Shown here piece by piece: positions 44,732 through 53,918 of a DNA stretch of 64,000 bases. The notes beneath the pieces are model-generated. The model was not told the DNA's origin. It searched no databases and was given only the letters and a program-made list of their open reading frames with translations. A program made the position numbers and the translations under genes. Within the stretch, counting starts at the first letter, position 1. Each line of letters starts with the position of its first letter. The stretch is from an uncultured Lachnospiraceae bacterium (lineage in GTDB: Bacteria; Bacillota; Clostridia; Lachnospirales; Lachnospiraceae): assembly GCA_902801515.1 (NCBI GenBank), contig CADCII010000008.1, positions 1-64,000 on the forward strand, written 5' to 3'.

Positions 44732-44760
44732 TTGACTTAGAGCCCTTGTAATGGCATAAT
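44732..44760 (+). promoter_or_regulatory. Promoter of the 6S-like ncRNA
   Basis: TTGACT (44732-44737), 17 bp and CATAAT (44755-44760) predict a start near 44767, upstream of a 240-nt stretch with no open reading frame. Confidence 0.65.
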
Positions 44761-44766
44761 AAACTT

Positions 44767-45005
44767 GTCTTAACAAGATAACATTACCTGGGGTGCTCGA
44801 CAGTTCTGTTTATTTTTGAACCTACATCGACTTGAACGGGTTTCCTATATCTCTGTGAACAATGTCAGGCCGTCCTCGAACGGAAGACAGCGGCGCAGTT
44901 GCGGTTACCCACCTGGCTTTTAGCTAGGAGTCAAAAGGCGGAGCACCGGCACTCTGGGCTGTGTATAGCAATTCCAGAAAGAGGACATCCGGATATGTCC
45001 TCTTT
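44767..45005 (+). ncRNA. ssrS: Structured noncoding RNA, probably 6S RNA (SsrS)
   Basis: This gap of 333 bp between pheT and queA has its own promoter and a terminator and no coding frame. A closing stem pairs GGTGCTC (44792-44798) with GAGCACC (44941-44947). A terminal hairpin pairs TGTC-CCGT with ACGG-GACA around CCTCGA, and a small hairpin CCTGGC/GCTAGG lies on the 3' strand of the central bubble. This closing stem, bubble and terminal stem plan is that of 6S RNA, which binds sigma-A RNA polymerase. SRP RNA was considered because of GTCAGG...GGAAG, but the GNRA tetraloop and AGCAGC context are missing. A covariance search is needed to settle the class. Confidence 0.6.
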
Positions 45006-45013
45006 CATTGTGT
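44978..45013 (+). terminator. Terminator of the ncRNA
   Basis: AAAGAGGACAT (44978-44988) / ATGTCCTCTTT (44995-45005) form an 11-bp stem with a 6-nt loop, followed by CATTGTGT, a short T-poor tail. It ends 30 bp before queA, so some read-through could express queA. Confidence 0.75.
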
Positions 45014-45034
45014 GTTTAAGAAGATTGACAGATT

Positions 45035-46066
45035 ATGAAAACATCAGATTTTTATTATGAACTGCCCAAAGAACTGATCGCGCAGGATCCGCTGGAGGAC
45101 AGAGCCTCATCAAGACTCATGTGTCTGTCCAGGCAGACCGGAGAGGTGGAGCATCATACATTTCGTGACATTCTTCAGTTTCTGGACCCCGGCGACACTC
45201 TTGTAATAAACAATACAAAGGTCATTCCCGCCCGTCTGATCGGAGAAAAGGAAGGGACCGGAGGCGCCGTTGAGGTCCTGCTTCTGAACCGTGTCAAGGG
45301 CATGGAATCAACCTGGGAGACGCTGGTGCGTCCAGGAAAAAAATGCCGTCCCGGAGCAAGAATCGTATTTGGCGGCGGCCTTCTCACTGCAGAAGTGACA
45401 GATGTGGTGGAAGACGGCAACCGATATGTGAAGTTCACCTATGACGGTGTATTTGAGGGGATCCTGGACCGCCTTGGCGAGATGCCTCTTCCCCCGTATA
45501 TCACACATAAGCTTCAGGACCGCACACGATACAATACAGTGTACGCAAAACTGGACGGATCCGCCGCTGCGCCCACAGCGGGACTTCATTTTACAAATGA
45601 ACTTCTGGAAGAGATACGCAGCAAAGGCGTGAATATCGCTGAGCTTACACTGCATGTGGGTCTTGGTACCTTCCGCCCCGTCAAGGTGGATGATGTAGAA
45701 ACACATCATATGCACACGGAGCACTGCATGATCACTGAGCAGACAGCTAAACTGATCAATGATACGCATGCTTCCGGCCACAGAGTCATCGCAGTCGGAA
45801 CCACCAGCTGCAGGACGCTTGAATCTATGGCGAATGAGGATGGAACGGTCAGGAGCGGAGAGATGGATACATCCATCTTCATTTATCCCGGTTACCGGTT
45901 TAAAGTTATGGATGCACTGATCACCAATTTCCATCTGCCTGAATCTACCCTCGTTATGCTGGTTTCGGCGTTCGCGGGCAAAGATCATATTATGGCAGCC
46001 TATGAAGAAGCAGTGAAAGAGCGTTACCGTTTCTTCTCGTTCGGAGATGCGATGTACATTTTTTAA
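45035..46066 (+). CDS. queA: S-adenosylmethionine:tRNA ribosyltransferase-isomerase
   Basis: Adds and rearranges the ribosyl group of SAM onto preQ1-tRNA, giving epoxyqueuosine. The 343 residues are typical. Signatures are [20 protein letters not shown] at the N-terminus, [27 protein letters not shown] and the C-terminal [19 protein letters not shown]. It works after Tgt (11030) and before the QueG/QueH step. No strong RBS is visible; a short AAGA-rich stretch precedes the ATG. Confidence 0.97.
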   Translation: MKTSDFYYELPKELIAQDPLEDRASSRLMCLSRQTGEVEHHTFRDILQFLDPGDTLVINNTKVIPARLIGEKEGTGGAVEVLLLNRVKGMESTWETLVRPGKKCRPGARIVFGGGLLTAEVTDVVEDGNRYVKFTYDGVFEGILDRLGEMPLPPYITHKLQDRTRYNTVYAKLDGSAAAPTAGLHFTNELLEEIRSKGVNIAELTLHVGLGTFRPVKVDDVETHHMHTEHCMITEQTAKLINDTHASGHRVIAVGTTSCRTLESMANEDGTVRSGEMDTSIFIYPGYRFKVMDALITNFHLPESTLVMLVSAFAGKDHIMAAYEEAVKERYRFFSFGDAMYIF

Positions 46067-46084
46067 ATGAAAGGAGCAGATTCT

Positions 46085-47686
46085 ATGCCGGCATGGTTGA
46101 AAAACGCAGTTTTTTATGAGATCTACCCCCAGTCTTTCTGTGATACCAACGCAGACGGTATCGGTGACTTCGACGGAATCATATCGAAACTGGACTATAT
46201 CCGCGATCTGGGCTGCAATGCGCTCTGGATCAATCCGTGTTTTGATTCTCCTTTCAAAGATGCCGGCTATGATGTGCGGGACTATAAGAAGACTGCGCCT
46301 CGCTACGGTACCAATGATGATCTGGTCCGGCTTTTTAATGAAGCTCATGAAAGAGGCATCAAAGTACTGCTGGACCTTGTGCCTGGCCATACCTCCGAGG
46401 AACACCCGTGGTTTCTGAAGAGTAAAGAGGCGGGCCGGAATGAATACTCTGACCGTTATATATGGACTGACTTCTGCTTCCGGGGTACCGGTAATCTGGG
46501 CTATCCCTATGTCGGCGGAGAAGCGGACAGGGCGGGCACTTACCTTCTCAACTTCTTCAAGTGCCAGCCAGCCCTGAACTACGGCTGGCTTGACGCGGAT
46601 GAAGACTGGAAAATGAGCTGCGACAGTGAAGCGGCATTTGCAACCCGGGATGCCATGAAAGATGTCATGCGCTTCTGGATGGACAAAGGCTGTGACGGAT
46701 TCCGGGTGGATATGGCTGCTTCCCTTGTAAAAGGGGATGATGAGAAGAAAACCGGTACGTCCAGGATCTGGAGAAATATCCGTGAGATGATGGACAGGGA
46801 ATATCCGGAATGTGCGTTAGTCGCTGAATGGAGCGATCCCAGGATATCTCTACGGGCGGGTTTTCACTGCGACTTCATGCTGAATCATCCCGGAGAAGCT
46901 TACAGTACTCTGGTCAGGGATTACCATAATCATACGGACCGGAGTATCCTGTCGGATCCTTATTTCACAGGGATAGACCACACCCTTCCGAAATATGAAG
47001 ACCACAGTTTCTTTAAAATGGATTCCGGAAGTGATATCCGACGGTTCATGGATGATTACATGGAAGTATATAACGACACAAAAAAGTGCGGATATATCAG
47101 CATGATCACCTGCAACCATGATACCGTGCGCCCGTCCTTCAACATGACACAGGATGAGCTCAAATTGTTCTATGCGTTCCTGTTCACCATGCCAGGAGTT
47201 CCGTTCCTGTATTATGGTGATGAGATCGGAATGCGCTATCTGAGCATTCCTACCAAAGAAGGCGGATACTTCAGAACAGGTTCCAGAACACCAATGCAGT
47301 GGAACAGCTCTGATAATCTTGGATTCTCACAGGCAGAGAAAGAGAATCTCTATCTGCCGGTAGACCCGGCATGGGATGCCCCGACCGTGGAAGCGCAGGA
47401 CAGGGATCCTGACTCTTTGCTGAATACTGTAAGAAGCCTTCTGAAGCTTCGCTCTGAGCAGCCTGACCTTCAGGCAGAACCGAATCTGGAGATCCTCTAT
47501 ATAAGCCGCAAAGACCTGCCATTCGTCTACAAGAGGGGCAAGAGGATCCTGGCAGTGAATCCGTCCAGCGAGATCACATATGCCAATATCGGCTCTCCGG
47601 ACCGCGATCTTCTGTGGAGCATCGGAAGCGGCACACTGAAAGATGGAACAATCACAGTCGGCGCGCAGTCCTTTGTTGTATTCTGA
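46085..47686 (+). CDS. GH13 alpha-glucosidase / trehalose synthase-like enzyme
   Basis: A 533-residue cytoplasmic glycoside hydrolase family 13 protein without a signal peptide. All four conserved regions are intact: LLDLVPGHTSEEHPWF (I), GFRVDMAASL with the nucleophile Asp (II), LVAEWSDP with the acid Glu (III) and ITCNHDTVRP with His-Asp (IV). YGDEIGMRY and the HTSEEHPWF context resemble trehalose synthase and alpha-1,4/1,6-glucosidases, so the substrate is a short alpha-glucan or disaccharide. ATG 46085 follows AAAGGAG at proper spacing; an ATG at 46067 lies upstream of that site. It contrasts with the degenerate GlgB-like gene at 19179. Confidence 0.88.
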   Translation: MPAWLKNAVFYEIYPQSFCDTNADGIGDFDGIISKLDYIRDLGCNALWINPCFDSPFKDAGYDVRDYKKTAPRYGTNDDLVRLFNEAHERGIKVLLDLVPGHTSEEHPWFLKSKEAGRNEYSDRYIWTDFCFRGTGNLGYPYVGGEADRAGTYLLNFFKCQPALNYGWLDADEDWKMSCDSEAAFATRDAMKDVMRFWMDKGCDGFRVDMAASLVKGDDEKKTGTSRIWRNIREMMDREYPECALVAEWSDPRISLRAGFHCDFMLNHPGEAYSTLVRDYHNHTDRSILSDPYFTGIDHTLPKYEDHSFFKMDSGSDIRRFMDDYMEVYNDTKKCGYISMITCNHDTVRPSFNMTQDELKLFYAFLFTMPGVPFLYYGDEIGMRYLSIPTKEGGYFRTGSRTPMQWNSSDNLGFSQAEKENLYLPVDPAWDAPTVEAQDRDPDSLLNTVRSLLKLRSEQPDLQAEPNLEILYISRKDLPFVYKRGKRILAVNPSSEITYANIGSPDRDLLWSIGSGTLKDGTITVGAQSFVVF

Positions 47687-47754
47687 AGACTGTATATCAA
47701 AGGCAATTAATACGGTGAGGCGCAGCCTGCCCGTATGCTGACAGGAGACAGGAT

Positions 47755-48201
47755 ATGCCCGTTCAGATTCAGATCAGAAAATTAAAAAAAGACGCAAAAC
47801 TGCCAATGTCAGGATCTGCGCAGGCGGCAGGATATGACCTGTATGCATGCTCCGGAAACGGTATTACGAAGATCGCGCCTCACACTACGGCGATGATCGG
47901 TACCGGACTTGCGGCTGCTGTTCCCGAAGGTTATTTCGGCGGTCTGTTCGCAAGAAGCGGACTTGCTGCAAAGCAGGGGCTTCGGCCGGCCAACTGTGTC
48001 GGAGTCCTGGATTCGGACTACAGGGGAGAGATCACGATCGCCCTTCACAACGATACCGATGAAGAACGTTTTGTTGAAGACGGAGAGAGGATCGCGCAGC
48101 TTGTCATCATGCCTTATCTGGCTGTTTCATTTTCGCAGGTCGAAGAACTGGATGAGACAGAGCGCGGAGAGGGCGGCTTCGGACACACGGGGAAGCGCTG
48201 A
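47755..48201 (+). CDS. dut: dUTP diphosphatase
   Basis: Hydrolyses dUTP to dUMP and pyrophosphate, keeping uracil out of DNA. The 148-residue trimeric-type enzyme shows all five motifs: AGYDLYA (1), FARSGLAAKQGL (2), GVLDSDYRGEI with the catalytic Asp (3), GERIAQLVI (4) and the C-terminal P-loop-like RGEGGFGHTG (5). It is 2 bp from queH and has AGGAGA upstream. Confidence 0.97.
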   Translation: MPVQIQIRKLKKDAKLPMSGSAQAAGYDLYACSGNGITKIAPHTTAMIGTGLAAAVPEGYFGGLFARSGLAAKQGLRPANCVGVLDSDYRGEITIALHNDTDEERFVEDGERIAQLVIMPYLAVSFSQVEELDETERGEGGFGHTGKR

Positions 48202-48203
48202 AC

Positions 48204-48845
48204 ATGAACAGTGTGAATTATCAGAAAGAGCTTGATGCGCTTCTGGCGAAGATCAATAAGGAAAATGAATGCACCGGCTCATGCCCGCGTCTTTTTCTTC
48301 ACAGCTGCTGTGCTCCCTGTTCCAGTTATGTCCTTGAGTACCTGTCGGATTACTTTGAGATCACTGATTTTTTCTATAATCCGAACATAGAACCTGAGGA
48401 AGAATACCGCCACAGGGAATCTGAACTTATCAGGCTAATCAGCGAGATGGATCTGAGACATCCGGTTCATTTTCAGGCAGGGCGGTATGATCCTTCGGAA
48501 TATTATGAATCAGTGAAAGGTCTCGAACACATCCATGAAGGGGGCGAACGCTGTTTTGCCTGCTACAGGCTCCGCATGGAAGAGGCTGCAAAGCATGCGG
48601 CAGAAGGCGAATATGATTATTTCACGACAACGCTGTCGATCAGTCCGCTGAAGAATGCTTCAAAGATCAATGAGATCGGGCAGGAACTGGAGGCGGTATA
48701 CGGGGTTAAACATCTGCCCTCGGATTTTAAAAAGAAGGGTGGATATCAGAGATCCATTCAGCTGTCTAAGGAACACGGGCTTTACAGGCAGGACTTCTGC
48801 GGCTGTGTGTTCTCTAAACACGAGAGGGAGAAGGAGAGGAAATAG
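48204..48845 (+). CDS. queH: Epoxyqueuosine reductase QueH
   Basis: The non-cobalamin enzyme that reduces epoxyqueuosine to queuosine in tRNA, replacing QueG. The 213-residue protein has the vicinal cysteines Cys35-Cys36 and Cys39 in FLHSCCAPCSS, a second Cys pair at 117 and 120 (ERCFACYRLRM) and a late CGC in DFCGCVFS, which together bind the Fe-S and metal centre. It completes the queuosine steps with tgt (11030) and queA (45035). It starts right after dut and ends 1 bp before the argH start, so dut-queH-argH is probably one transcript. Confidence 0.95.
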   Translation: MNSVNYQKELDALLAKINKENECTGSCPRLFLHSCCAPCSSYVLEYLSDYFEITDFFYNPNIEPEEEYRHRESELIRLISEMDLRHPVHFQAGRYDPSEYYESVKGLEHIHEGGERCFACYRLRMEEAAKHAAEGEYDYFTTTLSISPLKNASKINEIGQELEAVYGVKHLPSDFKKKGGYQRSIQLSKEHGLYRQDFCGCVFSKHEREKERK

Positions 48846-48846
48846 A

Positions 48847-50241
48847 ATGGCTCAGTTATGGGGCGGCAGATTTACAAAAGAGACAGATAAACTGGTAAAG
48901 AGTTTCAATGACTCTCTGCCTTTTGACCAGAGGCTGTACCGTCAGGATATCCGCGGCAGTGTGGCTCATGCCGCCATGCTTGGCAAGCAGGGCATCATCA
49001 CGGATGAAGAAGCGCAGACGATCATCGAAGGACTGGGAACAATCCTTGCTGACATAGAGAGCGGAAAACTCGTATTTACTGATGAATACGAGGATATCCA
49101 CAGTTTTGTTGAGGCACATCTGATCGACAGGATCGGCGATACCGGCAAGAAACTTCACACCGGCAGAAGCCGCAACGACCAAGTGGCCCTGGATATGAAG
49201 CTCTATATAAGAGATGAGATCAGGGAAACAGACGGAATGCTGAAGCACTTCCTTCAGACGATCCTCCATGTGATAGAAGAGAATCTGGACACTTTCATGC
49301 CTGGATTTACCCATCTGCAGAAAGCCCAGCCTGTGACACTGGCTCATCATTTCGGAGCGTATTTTGAGATGTTCCGAAGAGACAGGGAGCATCTGAGCAG
49401 CCTTGCCCTCCGCATGAATACATGCCCGCTTGGATCCGGCGCTCTGGCAGGCACCACATATCCGCTGGACCGTGACTTTACCGCAAAGGAACTGGGATTT
49501 GACATGCCCACCCGCAATTCCATGGACGGGGTGTCTGACAGAGATTACCTGATCGAATTCCTCAGTACACTGGCAACCTGCCAGATGCATCTGAGCCGTT
49601 TTTCCGAGGAAGTGATCCTGTGGAACAGCAATGAATACCGTTTTGTGGAGATCGATGACGCCTATTCCACCGGCTCCAGCATCATGCCCCAGAAGAAGAA
49701 TCCGGATATCGCCGAGCTTGTACGCGGCAAAACCGGCCGCATCTACGGTGCTCTGGCAAGTCTGATGACGACCATGAAGGGAATCCCGCTCGCCTACAAT
49801 AAGGATATGCAGGAAGACAAGGAAGTCGTCTTTGATGCCATCGACACCATAAAGAACAACATCCGCCTGTTTGACGACATGATCGCAACCATGAAGTTCA
49901 GAAAAGACATCATGGCCGCATCGGCAAAAAACGGATTCACGAATGCCACAGACGCAGCAGACTACCTTGTAGTCAAAGGCGTTCCCTTCCGGGATGCGCA
50001 CGGGATCATCGGAAGACTGGTTCTGTACTGCATCGATAAAAACTGTGCGCTGGACGACCTGTCCCTGGATGAATTCAGACAATTCTCGGACCAGTTTGAC
50101 AGTGACATCTATGATGCAATCTCACTTGAGACCTGTGTCGAGAAACGCCTTACAGCCGGCGCTCCGGGCAGAGAGTCCATGATAAGAGCAATAGAAGCAT
50201 CAAAGCAGTATCTTGCAGACAAGTCGGTAGCAGAACGCTGA
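48847..50241 (+). CDS. argH: Argininosuccinate lyase
   Basis: Last step of arginine synthesis: splits argininosuccinate into arginine and fumarate. It has 464 residues. The N-terminal LWGGRFTKETDKLVKSFNDS, the HTGRSRNDQVALDMKLY segment, the catalytic-loop signature GSSIMPQKKNPDIAE and the substrate region PGFTHLQKAQPVTLAHH are all present. ATG 48847 follows AAGGAGAGG; the open frame extends back within queH but without family similarity. argG is not in the window. Confidence 0.98.
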   Translation: MAQLWGGRFTKETDKLVKSFNDSLPFDQRLYRQDIRGSVAHAAMLGKQGIITDEEAQTIIEGLGTILADIESGKLVFTDEYEDIHSFVEAHLIDRIGDTGKKLHTGRSRNDQVALDMKLYIRDEIRETDGMLKHFLQTILHVIEENLDTFMPGFTHLQKAQPVTLAHHFGAYFEMFRRDREHLSSLALRMNTCPLGSGALAGTTYPLDRDFTAKELGFDMPTRNSMDGVSDRDYLIEFLSTLATCQMHLSRFSEEVILWNSNEYRFVEIDDAYSTGSSIMPQKKNPDIAELVRGKTGRIYGALASLMTTMKGIPLAYNKDMQEDKEVVFDAIDTIKNNIRLFDDMIATMKFRKDIMAASAKNGFTNATDAADYLVVKGVPFRDAHGIIGRLVLYCIDKNCALDDLSLDEFRQFSDQFDSDIYDAISLETCVEKRLTAGAPGRESMIRAIEASKQYLADKSVAER

Positions 50242-50250
50242 AGAATTTCA

Positions 50251-50296
50251 AAAAGAGCCGTACCGGCATCATCAGGCTGTTCGGTACGGCTCTTTT
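50251..50296. terminator. Bidirectional terminator between argH and metH
   Basis: AAAAGAGCCGTACCG (50251-50265) / CGGTACGGCTCTTTT (50282-50296) form a 15-bp perfect stem with a 16-nt loop and terminal T/A runs on both strands, between convergent genes. Confidence 0.9.
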
Positions 50297-50313
50297 GACT
50301 AATATAAAACAGA

Positions 50314-52845
50314 TTAACGGTCGGTGAATACGGCTCTGGCAGCCTCTACTGTTTCCCTTGCGTCTTTCGCGTAGAAGTCGGCACCGATCTGGGCGGCATA
50401 TTCTTTCGTCACAACAGCGCCTCCGACAACTACCTTGCAGGGATGTCCTGCTTCACGAAGGACTTTTATGGTCTTTTCCATGGAAGGAAGAGTGGTTGTC
50501 ATAAGAGCGGACAGGCCGATCAGTTTCACATTATGTTCCTGTGCTGTCTTCAGCACCTTATCCGGCGGGACATCCCTTCCCAGGTCAATCACGGTATATC
50601 CGTAATTCTCCAGCACAACTTTCACTATATTCTTTCCGATATCATGAATATCGCCTTCGACGGTAGCAAGGATGATCGTTCCTTTTGATACGCTTACGCC
50701 GTCTGCTTTCGCGATCCGGTTTTTGATCAGATCAAATCCTGCGGAGGCTGCATTTGCAGCGTTTATAAGCTGAGGCAGGAAAATAAACTGTTTTTCGTAT
50801 CTCTCACCGACTTTGTCAAGTGCCGGGATCAGATCCTGTTCGATGATATCCATTGCGCTTTTACACTCTATAAGGATCTGTGTCTGCCTGCGGACCTCAT
50901 CAGGAAGGCCGCGTATTACTGCATTCTGAATCGCAGAGTCTTCCTGTCTTTTGTCAGAATCGGACTCCGGAGCGTTTGGTGAAGAAGCACCTGACGCAGA
51001 ACCTGCACCCGGATTGTCTGACGAACCTGTTCCTGAAGATGCCTGTGAGACACCTGCCTGGACGGGAGTCTCTTTCGGCCTGTCTGCAAATCTGGCGATA
51101 TAGGCGCTGCAGGACGGATCCTGGCAGGAGAGGGCACGGTAGGACGCAATGGAATCCATGATCTCAAGCTGGTTGGGATTCACGATCGGAAGATCCAGTC
51201 CGCAGTACATTGCCTGCGTCAGGAAACTTACCGTCGCCATCTTTCTCATCGGAAGACCAAAGGAAATATTGCTGACTCCAAGCGTACAGTGTACCTTGAG
51301 GTTCCGGCTGACATATTCTACAGCGCGCAGTGTCTCCATTGCCTGATCCTGCTGCGCTGAGACAGTCAGGGCAAGGCAGTCAATGATGACATCTTCTCTG
51401 GGTATACCATACTCATCTGTCATTTTCAGGATCATTTTCGCGTTTTCGATCCGTTCCTGCGCGTTCTTCGGCATACCGGACTTCTTCAGTGCCAGTCCGA
51501 TCACACATGCTCCATACTTTTTGACGATTGGAAGGATCTGCCTGCATTTCTCCTCATCAGCGCTCACTGAATTGACGATAGCTCTTCCGTTCACTGCGCG
51601 AAGTCCCGCCTCAATGGCGGCAGGAGTGGAAGAGTCGATCTGAAGCGGAAGATCGGTCACACTCTGAACCGCGCGCACGACTTCTGTCATGAGGGAAGGT
51701 TCATCTGCTCCCGGAAGGCCTACATTGATATCGAGGATGTCGGCTCCGGCCTCAGCCTGGTCGATGGCACATTTCATGATGTAATTCATGTCATGCTCGC
51801 GCAGAGCCTGCTGAAAACGCTTCTTTCCAGTCGGATTGATCCGCTCGCCTATGACGCGGACAAAGCCGTCAAGATCAGTAACCCTGCCGGCAGAGCAGAC
51901 ACCGTTGCGAAGGCTTGATTCCGTTGAGTTATCAGAAACACCTGAAAATGAATCAGTATTTCCTGACTCTATGACAGACAGATCTGCTGCAGACATGGCT
52001 TCGCCAAGAGCCTGGATGAAGGAAGGCTGGGTACCGCAGCATCCGCCCATGATATAAACTCCCATCTCAGGATAAACCGCCATCTGCCGGGCAAAATTCT
52101 GAGGCGTCATCGCATAGGCGCCGGTCCTGGGATCCGGCAGACCGGCATTGGGCTTGACAATGACGGGAAGCGCAGTCCTTTCACGGATCGACCGGACCAT
52201 GGGAACCAGATCCACCGGTCCGAGTGAACAGTTGACGCCCACAGCGTCTACACCCAGAGCATCCAGAGTCAATGCCATTGCAGCCGGATCGGTTCCTGCG
52301 AACGTGCGTCCGGTTTTTTCAAAAGTCATTGTCACCCATACGGGAAGAGAAGAGTTCTCTTTTGCCGCCAGCACAGCGGCTCTGACTTCGGCCAGATCGG
52401 TCATCGTCTCAAAAATGACCAGATCAGCTCCTGCTTTTTCCCCGGCTGTGACAATCTGCCTGAAGCAGTCATATGCATCGTCAAATGACAGCGTTCCCAG
52501 CGGTTCCATCAGTTCTCCGATGGGTCCGACATCAAGGGCGACCCGTATTTTCTTCATGCCGGATACACTGTCTGCCGCAGCTTTCGCAGTTTTTATGTTG
52601 GCTGTGATCACCTCAGAGACATCATACCCTGAACCCTCATATTTATGAGAGTTGACGCCAAAGGTATTGGCATAGATTACATCGCTTCCTGCGTTGATGT
52701 AGCGTAGGTGGATATCCCTGACCACTTCCGGATGCTGCATGCCGAATACTTCAGGCTTTTCGCCCATTTTCAGACCTGAGCGCTGAAGCATCGTGCCCAT
52801 GGCACCGTCAAGATATATGATCCTTTTATCTGCACTAGTCATCAT
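50314..52845 (-). CDS. metH: Cobalamin-dependent methionine synthase without reactivation domain
   Basis: Transfers methyl from methyltetrahydrofolate via cobalamin to homocysteine. It has 843 residues against about 1200 for full-length MetH. Domains: homocysteine S-methyltransferase with zinc cysteines in VGVNCSLGP and YIMGGCCGTQPSF; pterin-binding barrel beginning RVIGERINPTGKKRF; cap and B12-binding domains with the cobalamin-ligand motif EGDIHDIGKNIV. The reactivation domain is missing and is supplied by the preceding gene, whose stop overlaps this start by 4 bp. A Ser/Gly/Pro-rich linker of about 45 residues (around 50940-51065) separates the pterin and B12 parts. Confidence 0.95.
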   Translation of the reverse strand: MMTSADKRIIYLDGAMGTMLQRSGLKMGEKPEVFGMQHPEVVRDIHLRYINAGSDVIYANTFGVNSHKYEGSGYDVSEVITANIKTAKAAADSVSGMKKIRVALDVGPIGELMEPLGTLSFDDAYDCFRQIVTAGEKAGADLVIFETMTDLAEVRAAVLAAKENSSLPVWVTMTFEKTGRTFAGTDPAAMALTLDALGVDAVGVNCSLGPVDLVPMVRSIRERTALPVIVKPNAGLPDPRTGAYAMTPQNFARQMAVYPEMGVYIMGGCCGTQPSFIQALGEAMSAADLSVIESGNTDSFSGVSDNSTESSLRNGVCSAGRVTDLDGFVRVIGERINPTGKKRFQQALREHDMNYIMKCAIDQAEAGADILDINVGLPGADEPSLMTEVVRAVQSVTDLPLQIDSSTPAAIEAGLRAVNGRAIVNSVSADEEKCRQILPIVKKYGACVIGLALKKSGMPKNAQERIENAKMILKMTDEYGIPREDVIIDCLALTVSAQQDQAMETLRAVEYVSRNLKVHCTLGVSNISFGLPMRKMATVSFLTQAMYCGLDLPIVNPNQLEIMDSIASYRALSCQDPSCSAYIARFADRPKETPVQAGVSQASSGTGSSDNPGAGSASGASSPNAPESDSDKRQEDSAIQNAVIRGLPDEVRRQTQILIECKSAMDIIEQDLIPALDKVGERYEKQFIFLPQLINAANAASAGFDLIKNRIAKADGVSVSKGTIILATVEGDIHDIGKNIVKVVLENYGYTVIDLGRDVPPDKVLKTAQEHNVKLIGLSALMTTTLPSMEKTIKVLREAGHPCKVVVGGAVVTKEYAAQIGADFYAKDARETVEAARAVFTDR

Positions 52846-53591
52846 TCATAACACCTCAGATTGTGAGACCGGTAAGAACACCTGGATTTCAGCGGACACA
52901 TTCCGCAGCCGCCGAGTACTTTTTCTCTGACATCGCTGCAGATTCCCATGACCGCAGTGACGGATTTCCTGGGAACCATCAGCTGCGATGGGGTCAGAGT
53001 GATTCCGGCTGCTCTCGATGCGTTCAGAAGTTCAAGAACAGGACGCTGATGGGAGAGCGCGAAATCTCCGTACCCGGGTGAGAAGCGGTTCGTAAGATAC
53101 TTATCCTCAGACTTAAGCTCTGCAGAGAGTTTTCTCTCAAAATCATCCGCTGCAGCTTCCACTGCGGCTGACGCGCAGATATCAAGCACAAGCGCATCCG
53201 ACATATCCGTGACTTCCTGCTTCATCAGAACCCTCTCAAGTTCCGCGCCAAGGGTCAGAGCCATGAACACTGCTTCACTGCACCCGTCAAGCAGTCTCGC
53301 GATGTCCTTTCCATGAAGAACTATCGATACACTCTTGTAAGAGCGGCTGTCAGATACGTTCCCTGCTGCAGGGCTGTATCCAGCATCTAGAACGATTGCA
53401 GAGAGCGGCAGGATCCTGTATACGCAGCGTATGCGCGCAGTCTCCAGTACAGTCTGTTCACAGCGGCTGATCTGTTCATCAAGGCGCAGGTCATTTCCCA
53501 TTTCTTCATGCATCAGGGGAGAGCCGCTCTGAAGGCCGAGATACCGGTATATCTCATCTCTGTTCAGTTGTGTGATCTCTGGATTTATCAT
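52842..53591 (-). CDS. Stand-alone methionine synthase reactivation domain protein
   Basis: A 249-residue protein equivalent to the C-terminal AdoMet-binding reactivation domain of MetH, which reductively methylates inactive cob(II)alamin. The signature [20 protein letters not shown] and the following [19 protein letters not shown] are clear; a C-terminal Cys cluster ([13 protein letters not shown]) may bind metal. The start at 53591 fits the family N-terminus ([10 protein letters not shown]). It has no Shine-Dalgarno, and TATAAT lies only 9 bp upstream, so the message may be leaderless. The frame opens further upstream without family-like sequence. Confidence 0.88.
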   Translation of the reverse strand: MINPEITQLNRDEIYRYLGLQSGSPLMHEEMGNDLRLDEQISRCEQTVLETARIRCVYRILPLSAIVLDAGYSPAAGNVSDSRSYKSVSIVLHGKDIARLLDGCSEAVFMALTLGAELERVLMKQEVTDMSDALVLDICASAAVEAAADDFERKLSAELKSEDKYLTNRFSPGYGDFALSHQRPVLELLNASRAAGITLTPSQLMVPRKSVTAVMGICSDVREKVLGGCGMCPLKSRCSYRSHNLRCYE

Positions 53592-53592
53592 A

Positions 53593-53610
53593 ATGCCGGT
53601 ATTATAACAT
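53593..53610 (-). promoter_or_regulatory. Promoter core of the reactivation-metH operon
   Basis: Minus-strand ATGTTATAATACCGGCAT contains TATAAT at 53601-53606, and is an exact 18-bp copy of the Lrp-type gene promoter at 13238. The -35 region is poorly conserved. Confidence 0.55.
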
Positions 53611-53660
53611 GTATTTGTATAAAATGCAGTGTGCAGAAGGGATTTCCGGGTCCTGCCTTC

Positions 53661-53689
53661 TTGACATACAGCCGATTTCGTTTTAAAGT
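53661..53689 (+). promoter_or_regulatory. Promoter of asd
   Basis: A perfect TTGACA (53661-53666), a 17-bp spacer and TAAAGT (53684-53689) precede a leader of about 245 nt. Confidence 0.6.
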
Positions 53690-53712
53690 TTTCAAGATAT
53701 TGTATGATGTAA

Positions 53713-53918
53713 GGGTCAAAAGCCCTAAAGCTGAGGCAAGCTTGCTTGCCGGAGGCAGAAGGGATGTTGACCCGCCGGACACAGAGCACGCAGTAATTTG
53801 CTTCAGCAAATTACGAAAGTGCGGAGTGTCCTTGGAGCGCGGGAGTTGCGAAGTAACGAAGCGATCCATACATCATAGTTGTGGGCAAAAGGTACTTTTG
53901 ACCACAACATCATTGTGG
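53713..53918 (+). promoter_or_regulatory. Highly structured leader of asd
   Basis: Most of the 351-bp gap before asd folds. Hairpin A has outer arms GGGTCAA (53713-53719) / TTGACCC (53767-53773) enclosing CCCT/AGGG and GGCAAGC/GCTTGCC. Hairpin B has GGACAC (53777-53782) / GTGTCC (53826-53831) enclosing CGCA/TGCG and a perfect GTAATTTGC / GCAAATTAC around TTCA. Near the RBS, GTTGTGG (53878-53884) can pair with CCACAAC (53902-53908), or CCACAA (53902-53907) with TTGTGG (53913-53918); these are mutually exclusive. No lysine-riboswitch consensus is seen. It may be an uncharacterised cis-regulator or a palindromic repeat. Confidence 0.6.

Noticed and set aside
44767-45005. SRP (4.5S) RNA for the ncRNA between pheT and queA
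   Set aside because: GTCAGG and GGAAG-like bits occur, but the GGAA tetraloop and the exact asymmetric loop are missing; 6S-like folding fits better.
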